DNA from: an uncultured Pseudomonadota bacterium
GTDB taxonomy: Bacteria > Myxococcota_A > UBA796 > SXON01
DNA length: 64,000 bases
Assembly: GCA_903875225.1 (NCBI GenBank)
Contig: CAIQVJ010000120.1
Coordinates: 1 to 64,000 of the forward strand
Direction: 5' to 3'
Shown: positions 42,631 through 51,110 of the stretch, piece after piece
How positions within the stretch are numbered: the first letter of the stretch is position 1
Layout of the letters: the number at the start of each line of letters is the position of its first letter
Program-made: the position numbers and the translations under genes
The notes under the pieces: generated by a model
Told to the model about the DNA's origin: nothing
The model's database searches: none
What the model saw: the letters and a program-made list of their open reading frames with translations, nothing else

Positions 42631-42644
42631 GCCGATCCGTCGGC
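42631..42644. promoter_or_regulatory. Small inverted repeat between msrA and msrB
   Basis: GCCGA-TCCG-TCGGC, perfect 5-nt arms, in the 55-nt gap between the divergent starts. It could be a shared operator; short enough to be chance. Confidence 0.2.
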
Positions 42645-42670
42645 ACACGGTCGTGCGTACTGTGTGGACC

Positions 42671-43231
42671 ATGTTCCAGTCCGACCCTCGCCCGGTCCTG
42701 AACCGGCGGCACTTCATCTCGGTCTTCGCGGCGTCCGTCACCGGGGTCGCGGCCCTGCTCTCCTGCGATCGCGTCGGCGCAGCGCCGTCCGGGCCGGAGC
42801 CCACGCCCGGAGTGTCGCTCGAGCCCGACCCGCTCCCCATCGTGCCGCTCGTGCTCACCGATGCCGAGTGGCGGAGCAAGCTGCCCGCCGGCACCTACGC
42901 GGTGCTCCGGCAGGCGGATACCGAGCGACCCTTCACCGGTCGGTATTGGGACAACCACCTGCCGGGCCGCTACCTGTGCTCGGGGTGCGGGCTCGCCTGC
43001 TACGACGCGAAGGACAAGTTCGACTCGGGTACCGGTTGGCCCAGCTTCACGCAGCCGATCAAGCCCGACCGCGTGGGGAGCCGCTCCGACACGTCGCTCG
43101 GGATGGACCGGGAGGAGGTGGTCTGCACTCGCTGCCAGGGGCACCAGGGGCACGTGTTCGACGATGGGCCGGCCCCCACGGGGAAGCGCTATTGCATCAA
43201 CTCCGCGAGCCTGGTGTTCGTGAAGGCGTAG
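42671..43231 (+). CDS. msrB: Peptide methionine sulfoxide reductase B, exported
   Basis: 186 residues. A twin-arginine-like NRRHFISVF (RR at 12-13) precedes a hydrophobic stretch ending LLSC (Cys32), so it looks like a Tat-exported lipoprotein. The MsrB domain has zinc cysteines C103, C106, C152, C155, SGTGWPSF (the Cys found here in some MsrB is Thr) and catalytic Cys175 in RYCINSASLVF. It reduces Met-R-sulfoxide, complementing MsrA. GTG 42653 is an alternative start. The pair forms an extracytoplasmic repair set. Confidence 0.9.
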   Translation: MFQSDPRPVLNRRHFISVFAASVTGVAALLSCDRVGAAPSGPEPTPGVSLEPDPLPIVPLVLTDAEWRSKLPAGTYAVLRQADTERPFTGRYWDNHLPGRYLCSGCGLACYDAKDKFDSGTGWPSFTQPIKPDRVGSRSDTSLGMDREEVVCTRCQGHQGHVFDDGPAPTGKRYCINSASLVFVKA

Positions 43232-43321
43232 GACCTCCGGCAGCCAGCGCGCACGCCCTTCGCAGGAGGGAGGTTCTCATGCAGGCGGATCCCGGTTACC
43301 TTCCGCGCGCGGGAGATCTCG

Positions 43322-43810
43322 ATGTCCGACAACGCCACCTCCATGACCTTTGCAACGACCCTCTTCTTGCTTCGGCGCGCTGGCGTGAAGGTCGAGGACC
43401 CCGAGCTGGAGGCGCTCGCTGCGCAGCTGCAGGAGTGCGCCGAGCAGCACGCGGCCCTCGATGCCGCGGCCCGGCTCGCTGCCGCGCTGGACTCGGACGC
43501 CGGCTTTCGCGCCGGGCTCGGGCGCGCCTTCCCGGGAATGAAGGTGCGCGTGGTGACCGGTGATCGGGACGAGCACATCCGGGCACTTCGCCATGCGCGG
43601 TTCGGGAACTCGCTGCCGATGTTGGCGGGCATCGCCGATCAGCACGACGGTGGCGTGGCGATCCGCTGGGCGCTCGTGCTGGACGTGGAGGAGGCGGTGC
43701 ACCTCCTGGACCCGAACCCGTGGGACGACGTCGCAGAGGAGCGCCACATGCCGATCCAGGACTTCGCCGTGCGCTGGGAGCTCGCCGGTTCGGTGCTGAT
43801 CTCCTTCTAG
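43322..43810 (+). CDS. Hypothetical protein, 162 residues
   Basis: Cytoplasmic by the lack of a signal. A helical N-terminal half (FLLRRAGVKVEDPELEALAAQLQEC and an Ala-rich helix) precedes an alpha/beta C-terminal half with VRVVTGDRDEHI, GIADQHDGGVAIRWALVLDVEEAV and LDPNPWDDV. No known family; the LDPNPWDD segment is distinctive. A strong hairpin follows the stop, so it is a single-gene unit. Confidence 0.6.
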   Translation: MSDNATSMTFATTLFLLRRAGVKVEDPELEALAAQLQECAEQHAALDAAARLAAALDSDAGFRAGLGRAFPGMKVRVVTGDRDEHIRALRHARFGNSLPMLAGIADQHDGGVAIRWALVLDVEEAVHLLDPNPWDDVAEERHMPIQDFAVRWELAGSVLISF

Positions 43811-43852
43811 GTCCGGGTTCCCGCGCAAAACCGACGACAGCGCGGGCCGGAC
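43811..43852 (+). terminator. Large hairpin directly after the 162-residue gene
   Basis: GTCCGG/CCGGAC outer stem (43811-43816, 43847-43852) and CCCGCGC/GCGCGGG inner stem (43820-43826, 43840-43846), with a 3-nt bulge and a 13-nt A-rich loop. It begins at the base after the stop codon. No U-tract, so it may act as a Rho-independent stop only weakly or protect the 3' end. Confidence 0.5.
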
Positions 43853-43909
43853 TACGAACCTCGCTGCAGTGCCTCATGCGATCGTCCGGATCGTGAGCTA
43901 TCTACAGGC

Positions 43910-45268
43910 ATGCGTGTACTTCTCGTTCAGGCGTTCACCGCCCTCGACATGGAGCTCGTGTATCCGCTTGGGCTTGCATATCTGGCTGCCCATCTGGAGA
44001 ATCACGAGGTAGACATCTTCGACGTGAACCTCCACCGCGAGGCGCCGTACGAGGCGCTCGAGGCCCGGATTCGCAGCTTCGGGCCCGACGTGATCGGGAT
44101 CTCGCTCCGCAACATGAAGGTCGGCATGCCGAACCTGCACGCGGACGACTTCGAGCCCCAGCAGAAGGCTGTCCAGCTCATCAAGCGACTCGTCCCCAAC
44201 GTCAAGATCGTCGCGGGGGGCACGGCGTTTTCGCTGTACAGCGAAACGTTCATGAAGCGCATCCCCCAGATCGACATCGGGCTCTGGGGCGAGGGGGAGC
44301 ACCGCTTCCGCGCTCTGCTCGACTCGCTCGATCACCCGGAGCGCATCAAGGGGATCTACTACCGCGACGTGCGCGGCGAGGTCCTGTACACCGGCACGCC
44401 CCCGGGGGAGGACTGGAAGGGCCTGAAGCACCCGCGGCGTGACCTCGTGCCCCACGAGCCCTACCTGAAGTCGAGCTTCGTCAGCGTAGGCGTGCAGGCC
44501 AAGCGTGGCTGTTCGCTGCACTGCATCCATTGCTCGGACACGTTCCTGCTCGGGCACCGGGTGCGCCAGCGTGATCCCAGCGACGTCGTCGACGAGATCG
44601 AGTCTCTCGTGAAGGACTACGGCGTTCGCCAGATGTTCATGTGTGACCAGATCTTCAACATCCCGCCTGGTCATGCGATCGCGATCTGCCAGGAGATCGT
44701 GCGCCGCAAGCTCGACGTGCGCTGGTCGGCGTGGTTCAACGAACACCGGAACACCCTGCCCGACGAGCTCATGGTGTGGCTCAAGAAGGCCGGCTGCGGC
44801 CTGCTCTCCTTCAGCCCCGACCACGTCGACGATCGCATGCTCAAGAACCTCGACAAGAACTTCCGGCACGAGGACATGCTCTACACGGTGCAGGTCGCGA
44901 AGAAGCACGGAATGGACGTGGAGTACAGCTTCTTCCTCAACAGCCCCGGCGAGGATCTCCGCAGCCTGTGGGCCGTCGTGAAGTTCCTGGCGCACGCCCG
45001 GGCCGAGCTTGGCCCCAACCTCCGGCTCTTCACCCTGCTCATGATGCAGCCCATCCGGATCTACCCGCACACCCGCCTGCACGAACTGGCGCGCGAGACA
45101 GGCCTCGTCGACCGGGACCACGAGCTCGTCGAGGGGCAGTTCTGGAACCCGGGCGCGTTGCAGTACGCGGTCGCAGGCATCCAGGCCGGCGCATCCACGG
45201 TCTACGGCGCCCGCAAGAAGTTCCGGGAGCTGCGCGGGACCACGTTCGACTCGGTGGTCAGGGAATAG
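43910..45268 (+). CDS. Cobalamin-binding radical SAM enzyme
   Basis: 452 residues: B12-binding-type N-terminal domain (GGTAF near 103, GLWGEGEHRF), then the radical SAM cluster motif CSLHCIHC (C201, C205, C208). The canonical DxHxxG of cobalamin binding reads DVNLHR, so B12 binding is not certain. The downstream TIM barrel contains FNEHRNTLPDELM and AGCGLLSFSPDHVDD segments. The substrate is unknown. It stands alone, with a hairpin after the stop before the convergent Ig-repeat gene. Confidence 0.85.
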   Translation: MRVLLVQAFTALDMELVYPLGLAYLAAHLENHEVDIFDVNLHREAPYEALEARIRSFGPDVIGISLRNMKVGMPNLHADDFEPQQKAVQLIKRLVPNVKIVAGGTAFSLYSETFMKRIPQIDIGLWGEGEHRFRALLDSLDHPERIKGIYYRDVRGEVLYTGTPPGEDWKGLKHPRRDLVPHEPYLKSSFVSVGVQAKRGCSLHCIHCSDTFLLGHRVRQRDPSDVVDEIESLVKDYGVRQMFMCDQIFNIPPGHAIAICQEIVRRKLDVRWSAWFNEHRNTLPDELMVWLKKAGCGLLSFSPDHVDDRMLKNLDKNFRHEDMLYTVQVAKKHGMDVEYSFFLNSPGEDLRSLWAVVKFLAHARAELGPNLRLFTLLMMQPIRIYPHTRLHELARETGLVDRDHELVEGQFWNPGALQYAVAGIQAGASTVYGARKKFRELRGTTFDSVVRE

Positions 45269-45269
45269 G

Positions 45270-45287
45270 GGCGCCGGCTCCGGCGCC
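45270..45287. terminator. Hairpin between convergent genes
   Basis: GGCGCCGG-CT-CCGGCGCC, 8-nt perfect arms with a 2-nt centre (or 7-nt arms with a 4-nt loop), in the 39-nt gap between the radical SAM and Ig-repeat genes. No U-tract. Confidence 0.4.
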
Positions 45288-45307
45288 GGCGCAGCGGTCG
45301 GCAGTCG

Positions 45308-48300
45308 CTAGAACTGCGCGCCCATCGAGAGCGTGAACCCGACGGGCACGTGTGAGGTCTTGCCGCTGTCGTTCGTCGAGCTGCTCACACCCTGGACGTC
45401 GGAGATCTCGCCGATCTTGACACCGTCGGCATCCAGGACGTCGATCTTCCGGACGCCGAGGTCGTAGGCGATGCTGGCGTAGACGTTCGGGAGGAAGGCG
45501 TAGCCGCCCTCGAGGTTGAACGTGGTGTCGAACGGCGTGCTGCCGCCGGCGAGGTACTCGGTGAAGTCCGTGTGGAGGAACACCTTCGGCCCGATGTTCG
45601 CGCCGAGCTCCACGCCGAGGGCGAGGGAGCTGATGGGCACCTGCGTGAGGTCCACAGAGTTCGACTTCGACTGGATCGCCTGCACATCGGTCATGTCGTA
45701 CCCGACCCGTGCGCCGACCCAGTACTGGCTCTTGCCGGTCTCGAACGGGTACCGCGCCACGGCGAGGCCGCGGATGTCGGTGATCCAGTCACCGACGCTG
45801 GCGGCATCCGCACACGGGCGACCGAGTGCAGCGCAGAGGGCGGTGGGATCGAGGCTGTAGCGGGTGGACTTGACCTGCACCTCGGCGCCTACGTACTTGA
45901 CCATCGGGAGCCAGACGCGGCCGTTCACGTTGAAGCCCTGCGAAAGGGCGGAGAGCTGGATCGGCTTCGGGAACAGGCCGGTGGTCTGCTGCAGCGGCTG
46001 CTGATCGTAGGAGTAGCCCGAGATGAGGTAGCCCCCTCGCACGCGGAGCCACGGGAAGTCTCCCTCCGGCTGGGGGGTGTGCTCGGGCTTGACCTTCGGG
46101 ACCTTTGCGACCTTCACGGCAGGGGCTGGCGTGATCGGCGCGGGCACAGGCGGCGTGGGGGTGAGGGCCGGCTGCTGCGCGTACGGGTCGCTCGAGACCG
46201 CGAACGGGTTGGTGGCGTTCCAGGCCACGTCCACGCCGCCGCCGACGGGCAGGTGGATGAACTGGGAGAGCAGGCCGTCCTTCGTGGCGACGGACACCTT
46301 GACCTCACCGGTCGTGCCCCCAGGCACCGAGAGCGTGGCCTGGTAGTTGCCGTTGCCGAGATCCGCGACCGGTCCGACCACGCCGGCAGACGTGAGGAAG
46401 TCGAGCGCTGCGCCGCCGACTCCACGGCCTTCCGCGTTCACGAGCTGCAGCTTGAGCGTGACGGTTCCGCCCGCAGACACGGTGGCCGGGTCCGAGCTGA
46501 TGGACAGCTTCGTGGGGTGGTCGCCTGCGGAGGCGGGCAGGAGCGTGGGCGCCAGCACTGCACCGGTCATGCCCTCGCGCTCCAGGCGCAAGGGGGCGAT
46601 CGCGGCTGCCCACTCGTCGATCATCGCGGCCACTTCCTTCGTTGCGACGGTCGGGAGTTCGGGGAGCACGACGCTGGTCGGGGTCTGCACCACGGTGACC
46701 GCTGCTGTCGCATCGTTGGCCGTGGCCTCGATCGCGATGCTCTGGGCCTTGCGACCGGCCGTGTAGTACACCTGCGCCGTTCCGTCGGCGCCGGTGGTCG
46801 CCGTGGCCGGAACGGTGCCGTCCCCGGAGAGCAACTTGAGGTTCACCGGCACGTTCGCGACGGGGTAGCCGTACTGGTCCACCGTGGCGACCGTGAGCAG
46901 CAGCGGCGAGAGGCCGTCGTTCGGTACGCGGTCCTTGCTGGGGATCAGCAGCACGCGGGCGAACGGGTTGCCGGTCGCGGCGGTCGCGACGGAGGCGGAG
47001 AGCTCCACCGGTCCGGTGCCCGTGGTGGAGAAGGTCGCCTGGTAGTCGCCATTGCGCAGGTCCTTCACCTCCTTGAGCTTGCCCCCGTTCACGTTGAACG
47101 AGACGGCGCGCGCGCCGAGGCCCTGGCCATCGGCGGCGGTGACCTTGGCGAAGACCTTGAACCCGTCCGCAGTGCCCGCCAGCGTGGCCGGTTCGGCGCT
47201 GAGCGCGACCCTGGCTGGGCGCACGGGCACGAGGTTGAGGGAGACAGCGTCGCTCTGCACCGACGAGCCGTTCGGCAGGCTGACCGTGATGCTGACCTGG
47301 GTGTTGGCGTTGCTCGTGGGGGGCGTGAACGTGGCCATGTACACGCCGCCACCCTCGTGCTTGGGCAGCGAGAGGCTGCCCGCCGTGGCGGTCATCGCCA
47401 CGAGGGCGTTCTCGTCCGGGCGGCCGTCCGGCGTGACGACGAGCACGCGCACGGGCACGCCGACCCGGCCATCCGCGGGAACGGCCGTTGCCGTGGGGAA
47501 CAGCGCCACCCGACGGGACTCGGGGATCTTCAGGTCCAGCGGCTCTTCCGTCACCTTGCCGTCGGTCGCGATCTGGGTCTTGGTGGCAGTCCCGGCGCCC
47601 GGCGGCACGATGATCGGCACGCGCGCGCGGCCCTGGGCGTCGGACTGGATTGGCCCGAACTCGCGGCCTGCCACCTTGATGATGACGCGGGAGTTGGGCT
47701 CCACTTGCACCGGGAAGTCGGCCTTGCCCTGGAGCGGGATCGCCGCGGAGCCGTACGTGTGCCCGGGGTCGCGCTTGTCGACCGCGGTGAGCAGCATGAC
47801 CTGCGGGTACGGGGCCGTGGGCGTGGTGTAGAGCGCTGAGAACTGGCCGGCGCCCAGGTTGGTCAGGTTCTCGAGTGTCCCGGAGGTCACGTTGGTGCGC
47901 AGGTCGACGCCGGAGAGCGCCTGCCTGTCGCCGCCGGCGAGGTTGAACGACACGCTGGCCGTGCGGTCCTGCCCGAGGGTGATCGTGGGCGGGTTGACCG
48001 ACACCGTGAGCTGATGGCTCACCGGCGGGGCGACCGTGACCGTCCAGGTGCGCGCGAGGGGCTCCTTGGACGGGAGCTTCGTCTTGACCGACAGCGTGAC
48101 GGACTGCTTGGCGTCGGTCTTCGCGGGCGTGAAGGTGAACTTGTACAGGCCGCCACCGATCTCGGAGAAGTCGGTGCAGGTGCCCGCGGAGGCCGTCGGC
48201 CTCGCCTTGAGCGCGGGGATGGGCTTTCCGTCGGCGCCCAGCGCGAGGACGTAGAGGTCGACCGGCGACGCGCCGTCGCCCACGAGGGCCGTGGGCTGGA

Positions 48301-48436
48301 GCAGATCCACCACTCCGACGCCCTCGAACACGGGGTCCGCCCAGGCGACCCCGGGGGTGGTCTCCGGGGAGACGGTTGCGGCGAGCCCGAGAGCAAGCTG
48401 GACGACGAGGGAGGCAGCAACTACACGGCGCAACAT
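45308..48436 (-). CDS. Ig-like-repeat outer-membrane protein, invasin-like
   Basis: 1042 residues. The signal peptide ends near residue 33 (AWA). About six bacterial Ig-like domains of roughly 100 residues follow (about 35-760), each with a GxYxATF or related beta-strand signature (GGGLYKFTFTP, GAGQFSALYTTP, GGGVYMATFTPP, NGDYQATFSTTG, GNGNYQATLSVPG). A Pro/Lys linker reaches about 800, and the last 240 residues are a beta-barrel ending with Phe (LSMGAQF), the barrel-assembly signal. Unlike autotransporters the repeats precede the barrel. Likely a surface adhesin or envelope spacer. GCAGGAG lies before ATG. Confidence 0.82.
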   Translation of the reverse strand: MLRRVVAASLVVQLALGLAATVSPETTPGVAWADPVFEGVGVVDLLQPTALVGDGASPVDLYVLALGADGKPIPALKARPTASAGTCTDFSEIGGGLYKFTFTPAKTDAKQSVTLSVKTKLPSKEPLARTWTVTVAPPVSHQLTVSVNPPTITLGQDRTASVSFNLAGGDRQALSGVDLRTNVTSGTLENLTNLGAGQFSALYTTPTAPYPQVMLLTAVDKRDPGHTYGSAAIPLQGKADFPVQVEPNSRVIIKVAGREFGPIQSDAQGRARVPIIVPPGAGTATKTQIATDGKVTEEPLDLKIPESRRVALFPTATAVPADGRVGVPVRVLVVTPDGRPDENALVAMTATAGSLSLPKHEGGGVYMATFTPPTSNANTQVSITVSLPNGSSVQSDAVSLNLVPVRPARVALSAEPATLAGTADGFKVFAKVTAADGQGLGARAVSFNVNGGKLKEVKDLRNGDYQATFSTTGTGPVELSASVATAATGNPFARVLLIPSKDRVPNDGLSPLLLTVATVDQYGYPVANVPVNLKLLSGDGTVPATATTGADGTAQVYYTAGRKAQSIAIEATANDATAAVTVVQTPTSVVLPELPTVATKEVAAMIDEWAAAIAPLRLEREGMTGAVLAPTLLPASAGDHPTKLSISSDPATVSAGGTVTLKLQLVNAEGRGVGGAALDFLTSAGVVGPVADLGNGNYQATLSVPGGTTGEVKVSVATKDGLLSQFIHLPVGGGVDVAWNATNPFAVSSDPYAQQPALTPTPPVPAPITPAPAVKVAKVPKVKPEHTPQPEGDFPWLRVRGGYLISGYSYDQQPLQQTTGLFPKPIQLSALSQGFNVNGRVWLPMVKYVGAEVQVKSTRYSLDPTALCAALGRPCADAASVGDWITDIRGLAVARYPFETGKSQYWVGARVGYDMTDVQAIQSKSNSVDLTQVPISSLALGVELGANIGPKVFLHTDFTEYLAGGSTPFDTTFNLEGGYAFLPNVYASIAYDLGVRKIDVLDADGVKIGEISDVQGVSSSTNDSGKTSHVPVGFTLSMGAQF

Positions 48437-48459
48437 GGGAACGCTCCTGCGGGGGGGTC

Positions 48460-48477
48460 GGAGTGCTGGTGCACTCC
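48460..48477. promoter_or_regulatory. Inverted repeat in the leader of the Ig-repeat gene
   Basis: GGAGTGC-TGGT-GCACTCC, perfect 7-nt arms with a 4-nt loop, 24 nt upstream of the Ig-repeat protein start and 53 nt from the divergent methyltransferase start. Could be an operator or an RNA hairpin near the ribosome site. Confidence 0.4.
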
Positions 48478-48529
48478 ACCTGAGGGTCCGGTATGGTAAG
48501 GAGCGCCCTCTATCCGTGTCAACGAACGC

Positions 48530-49279
48530 GTGCCGAGCCAGCCAGCCTTATCCGAGACTTTGCACGCCTTTGACCGCCACGCGGCCGGGTATGACGCATG
48601 GGAGCGTCACCCCGGCGCCCAGAGCTGGCGGGCGCGGGTAATTGCCCACTGTATCGACAGAGTTTCGACAGGTGGGCGCATCCTCGACGTTGGCGGCGGC
48701 ACAGGGGTGGACGCCGCGATCCTCACGGCGGTCGGGTTCGACGTCGTGGTCGTGGAACCCTCGGCCGGGATGGGCGCGGTGGCGCGGTCCCGGGGCGGTC
48801 ATGTCGTGCAGGCGGGTGCGGCGGATCTCGCGAGCGTGGCGGGGCTCTTTGACGGCGCCCTGTCCAATTTCGGAGCCCTGAACTGCGTGGCGGACCTGAC
48901 CGACTTCGCGACCGGGCTGCACGGCCGGCTGCGGCCCGGGGCGCCCGCGCTCCTGGTGGTGATGGGTCCCTTCGCGGTGGCCGAGTCGTGCCTGCTCGCC
49001 GCGCGGGGGCGCTTCGGGACCCTGGTCACGCGGCGTCGCGCGTCCCTCCCGCTCGGCGTGGGGCAGGTCGGCGTGACGTGGTGGACCGTGCCGGCGCTCG
49101 AGGCGGGCATGAAGGGGTTTGCGCTGGAGCACGTGGAGGCGCTGGGCGGGGTTCACCCCCCGCCTGACCTGTGCCCCGGCGGACCGCGCCTGCGGACATG
49201 GGACGCCCGGCTCGCCCGGCTGCCCCTCCTGCGTCACCTCGGTGACCACACGCTCTGCGTGTTCCGGAGGGTGCCGTGA
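48530..49279 (+). CDS. Class I SAM-dependent methyltransferase
   Basis: 249 residues. Motif I ILDVGGGTGVDAAIL (51-65), the acidic post-motif VVVVEPSAGM, and GALSNFGALNCV as motif IV-like; the AdoMet fold is complete. The GTG start lacks a good ribosome site, so the first residues are uncertain. The C-terminal third is hydrophobic in places (LLVVMGPFAVAESCLL). It overlaps the next radical SAM gene by 4 nt (GTGA), so the two act together, perhaps on a lipid or small metabolite. Confidence 0.85.
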   Translation: MPSQPALSETLHAFDRHAAGYDAWERHPGAQSWRARVIAHCIDRVSTGGRILDVGGGTGVDAAILTAVGFDVVVVEPSAGMGAVARSRGGHVVQAGAADLASVAGLFDGALSNFGALNCVADLTDFATGLHGRLRPGAPALLVVMGPFAVAESCLLAARGRFGTLVTRRRASLPLGVGQVGVTWWTVPALEAGMKGFALEHVEALGGVHPPPDLCPGGPRLRTWDARLARLPLLRHLGDHTLCVFRRVP

Positions 49280-50736
49280 ACGTGGTGCTCTACAACCCTC
49301 GCGCGCAGCGATCCCATCGCCGGCTGCCCCTCTCCCTGCTCGCCCTCGCCCGGGTGGTCCCCGCCCCGCACACCTGGACGCTCGTGGACGACAACGTGGA
49401 CCGCGAGGCGGCGCTCGCCCTGGACCGGGCCTGTGCGTTGCCCGACACCGTGCTGTTCGTGACCGTGATGCCGGGGCCGCAGCTACGTGTGGCAGTCCCG
49501 GTGTGCAGGGCCTTGAAGGCGCGGTTTCCGCACCTCCGCATCTGGTGGGGCGGGTACTTTCCCGGCATACACACAGACGCTTGTCTCGCCGAGTCCTGGC
49601 TCGACGGGGTGGTGACCGGCCTGGGCGAGCCGACCATCCCGGCGCTCCTGAGGGCCCTCGCTTCCGGTGGCGGGCTCTCGTCGGTGCCCGGCATCGCCTG
49701 GCGGGAGGGCGCCGACGTGCGGCGCACCCCGGGCGCCCCGATCGTGGCGTCGTCGTCGTACCCTGACTTTCCCTACGAACGCGTGGACATGCAGCGCTAT
49801 GCGGCGAGGACGTTCCTCGGCGAACGAACCTACAATCATCACTCCAGCGTGGGGTGCCCCTACGTTTGCAACTTTTGCGCCGTGGTGAACGTGTATGCCG
49901 GGCGGTGGCTGCCAGACCCCGCCGAGCATGTGGTTCGCGTCGCCCGCCGTCTGGCGCGTGAGTACCGGGCGGACGCAATCGAGATGCACGACAACAACTT
50001 CTTCGCCTGGGAGAAGCGCACGCGCGAGGTCGCCGACGGCATCGTGGACCTGCACCTCTCCTGGTGGGGCGAGGGGCGCATCGACACCATGCTCGGGTTT
50101 TCGGGGGAGACGTGGGAGGCCATGGCGCGGTCGGGTCTCCGCATGGTGTTCTACGGCGCGGAGAGCGGTGACGACGAGGTCCTCGCGCGCATGGACAAAG
50201 GGGGGCTGCGTGTCGCCGACATCGGCAGCCTGAACCGGCTGGCCCGCAGGCACGGCATCCGCCCGGAGTTCAGCTTCGTGCTCGGCACTCCGGGCGATCC
50301 CGAGCAGGAGGCGGAGCGCACGTTCTCGCTCATCCGCACGTTGAAGAGGGAGAACCCCGACTGCGAGATCATCCTCTACCTCTACACGCCGGTCCCGCTG
50401 CCCGGGATGTTCGACACGGCGGCAGCGGGCGGCTTCGCCTTCCCGAAGACGCTCGACGACTGGTTGAACCCGCCCTGGTCGAGCTTTGCGCAGCGTCGGA
50501 ACCCGCTCACACCCTGGATCACTCCGCGTCTGATACGCCGGGTCTCGGAGTTCGAGACGGTGCTCAACGCCCGGTATCCGACGTACACCGACGTCCGCCT
50601 GGGGAGGGCGCCTCGCAGGGTATTGCAGGCGCTGGGACGCCTGCGCTGGGAGGCGGGGGTGTACCGCGCTCCGCTCGAGCTGCGCCTGCTGCACAAGCTC
50701 CTGAAGTACAGGCAGCCGGAGGAGATGGGGTTCTGA
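49276..50736 (+). CDS. Cobalamin-binding-type radical SAM enzyme
   Basis: 486 residues: N-terminal Rossmann-type domain (GGYFPGIHTD near 92-101, TGLGEPT), cluster motif CPYVCNFC (C194, C198, C201), and a SPASM-free C-terminus with VFYGAESGDDEVL and FVLGTPGDPEQEAE, typical of the class B methylthiotransferase-like/HpnP-like superfamily. DDNVDR stands where DxHxxG is usual, so B12 binding may be lost. Paired with the methyltransferase by overlap. The pathway is not identifiable. Confidence 0.86.
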   Translation: MNVVLYNPRAQRSHRRLPLSLLALARVVPAPHTWTLVDDNVDREAALALDRACALPDTVLFVTVMPGPQLRVAVPVCRALKARFPHLRIWWGGYFPGIHTDACLAESWLDGVVTGLGEPTIPALLRALASGGGLSSVPGIAWREGADVRRTPGAPIVASSSYPDFPYERVDMQRYAARTFLGERTYNHHSSVGCPYVCNFCAVVNVYAGRWLPDPAEHVVRVARRLAREYRADAIEMHDNNFFAWEKRTREVADGIVDLHLSWWGEGRIDTMLGFSGETWEAMARSGLRMVFYGAESGDDEVLARMDKGGLRVADIGSLNRLARRHGIRPEFSFVLGTPGDPEQEAERTFSLIRTLKRENPDCEIILYLYTPVPLPGMFDTAAAGGFAFPKTLDDWLNPPWSSFAQRRNPLTPWITPRLIRRVSEFETVLNARYPTYTDVRLGRAPRRVLQALGRLRWEAGVYRAPLELRLLHKLLKYRQPEEMGF

Positions 50737-50745
50737 ACCCATCTC
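50722..50745. terminator. Hairpin across the radical SAM stop codon
   Basis: GAGATGGG (50722-50729) pairs with CCCATCTC (50738-50745); the stop codon is in the 8-nt loop. It lies between convergent genes (next stop at 50763), so it could end both transcripts. No U-tract. Confidence 0.45.
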
Positions 50746-50762
50746 GCGAAAACCGTGTCGAT

Positions 50763-51110
50763 CTACCTCGACTTGCTCGAAGTCGGGGGCACGCCCGGGG
50801 CCAGCGGGTCCTGCGCGTTGCGGAAGTGGGTCGGGAAGCAACCCAACTGGTACTGTCCGGGCCCCACGCGGGAGATCGTCCAGCGTCGCCAGGCATCGCC
50901 GTGGGGGTCCTTGCCCGAGAGCATCCAGGCGAGCGTGCTGGTCGGGGGGCCGTCGGTCCAGCCCACCACGGTGTCACCCAGGTAGGGGACGCAACGCGCT
51001 TCGATCGCGATGTCGAGCGCCTTCCCGTTCTCCTGCAGCCGCGCGAGGCTGGTGGCGAGGTCCTTGAGCACTTGTCCGTTTTTGAGGCTTGCGCCAATGA
51101 CTGCGTTCAT
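50763..51110 (-). CDS. Hypothetical protein at the end of the Rieske operon
   Basis: 115 residues, start ATG 51110 overlapping the Rieske stop by 4 nt. Helical start (SLKNGQVLKDLATSLARLQENG), then EARCVPYLGDTVVGWTDGPPTST, GDAWRRWTISRVGPGQYQLG and a Pro/Ser-rich tail. Two cysteines (C40, C91). No family recognised; possibly a Rieske-associated small protein by position. Confidence 0.6.
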   Translation of the reverse strand: MNAVIGASLKNGQVLKDLATSLARLQENGKALDIAIEARCVPYLGDTVVGWTDGPPTSTLAWMLSGKDPHGDAWRRWTISRVGPGQYQLGCFPTHFRNAQDPLAPGVPPTSSKSR

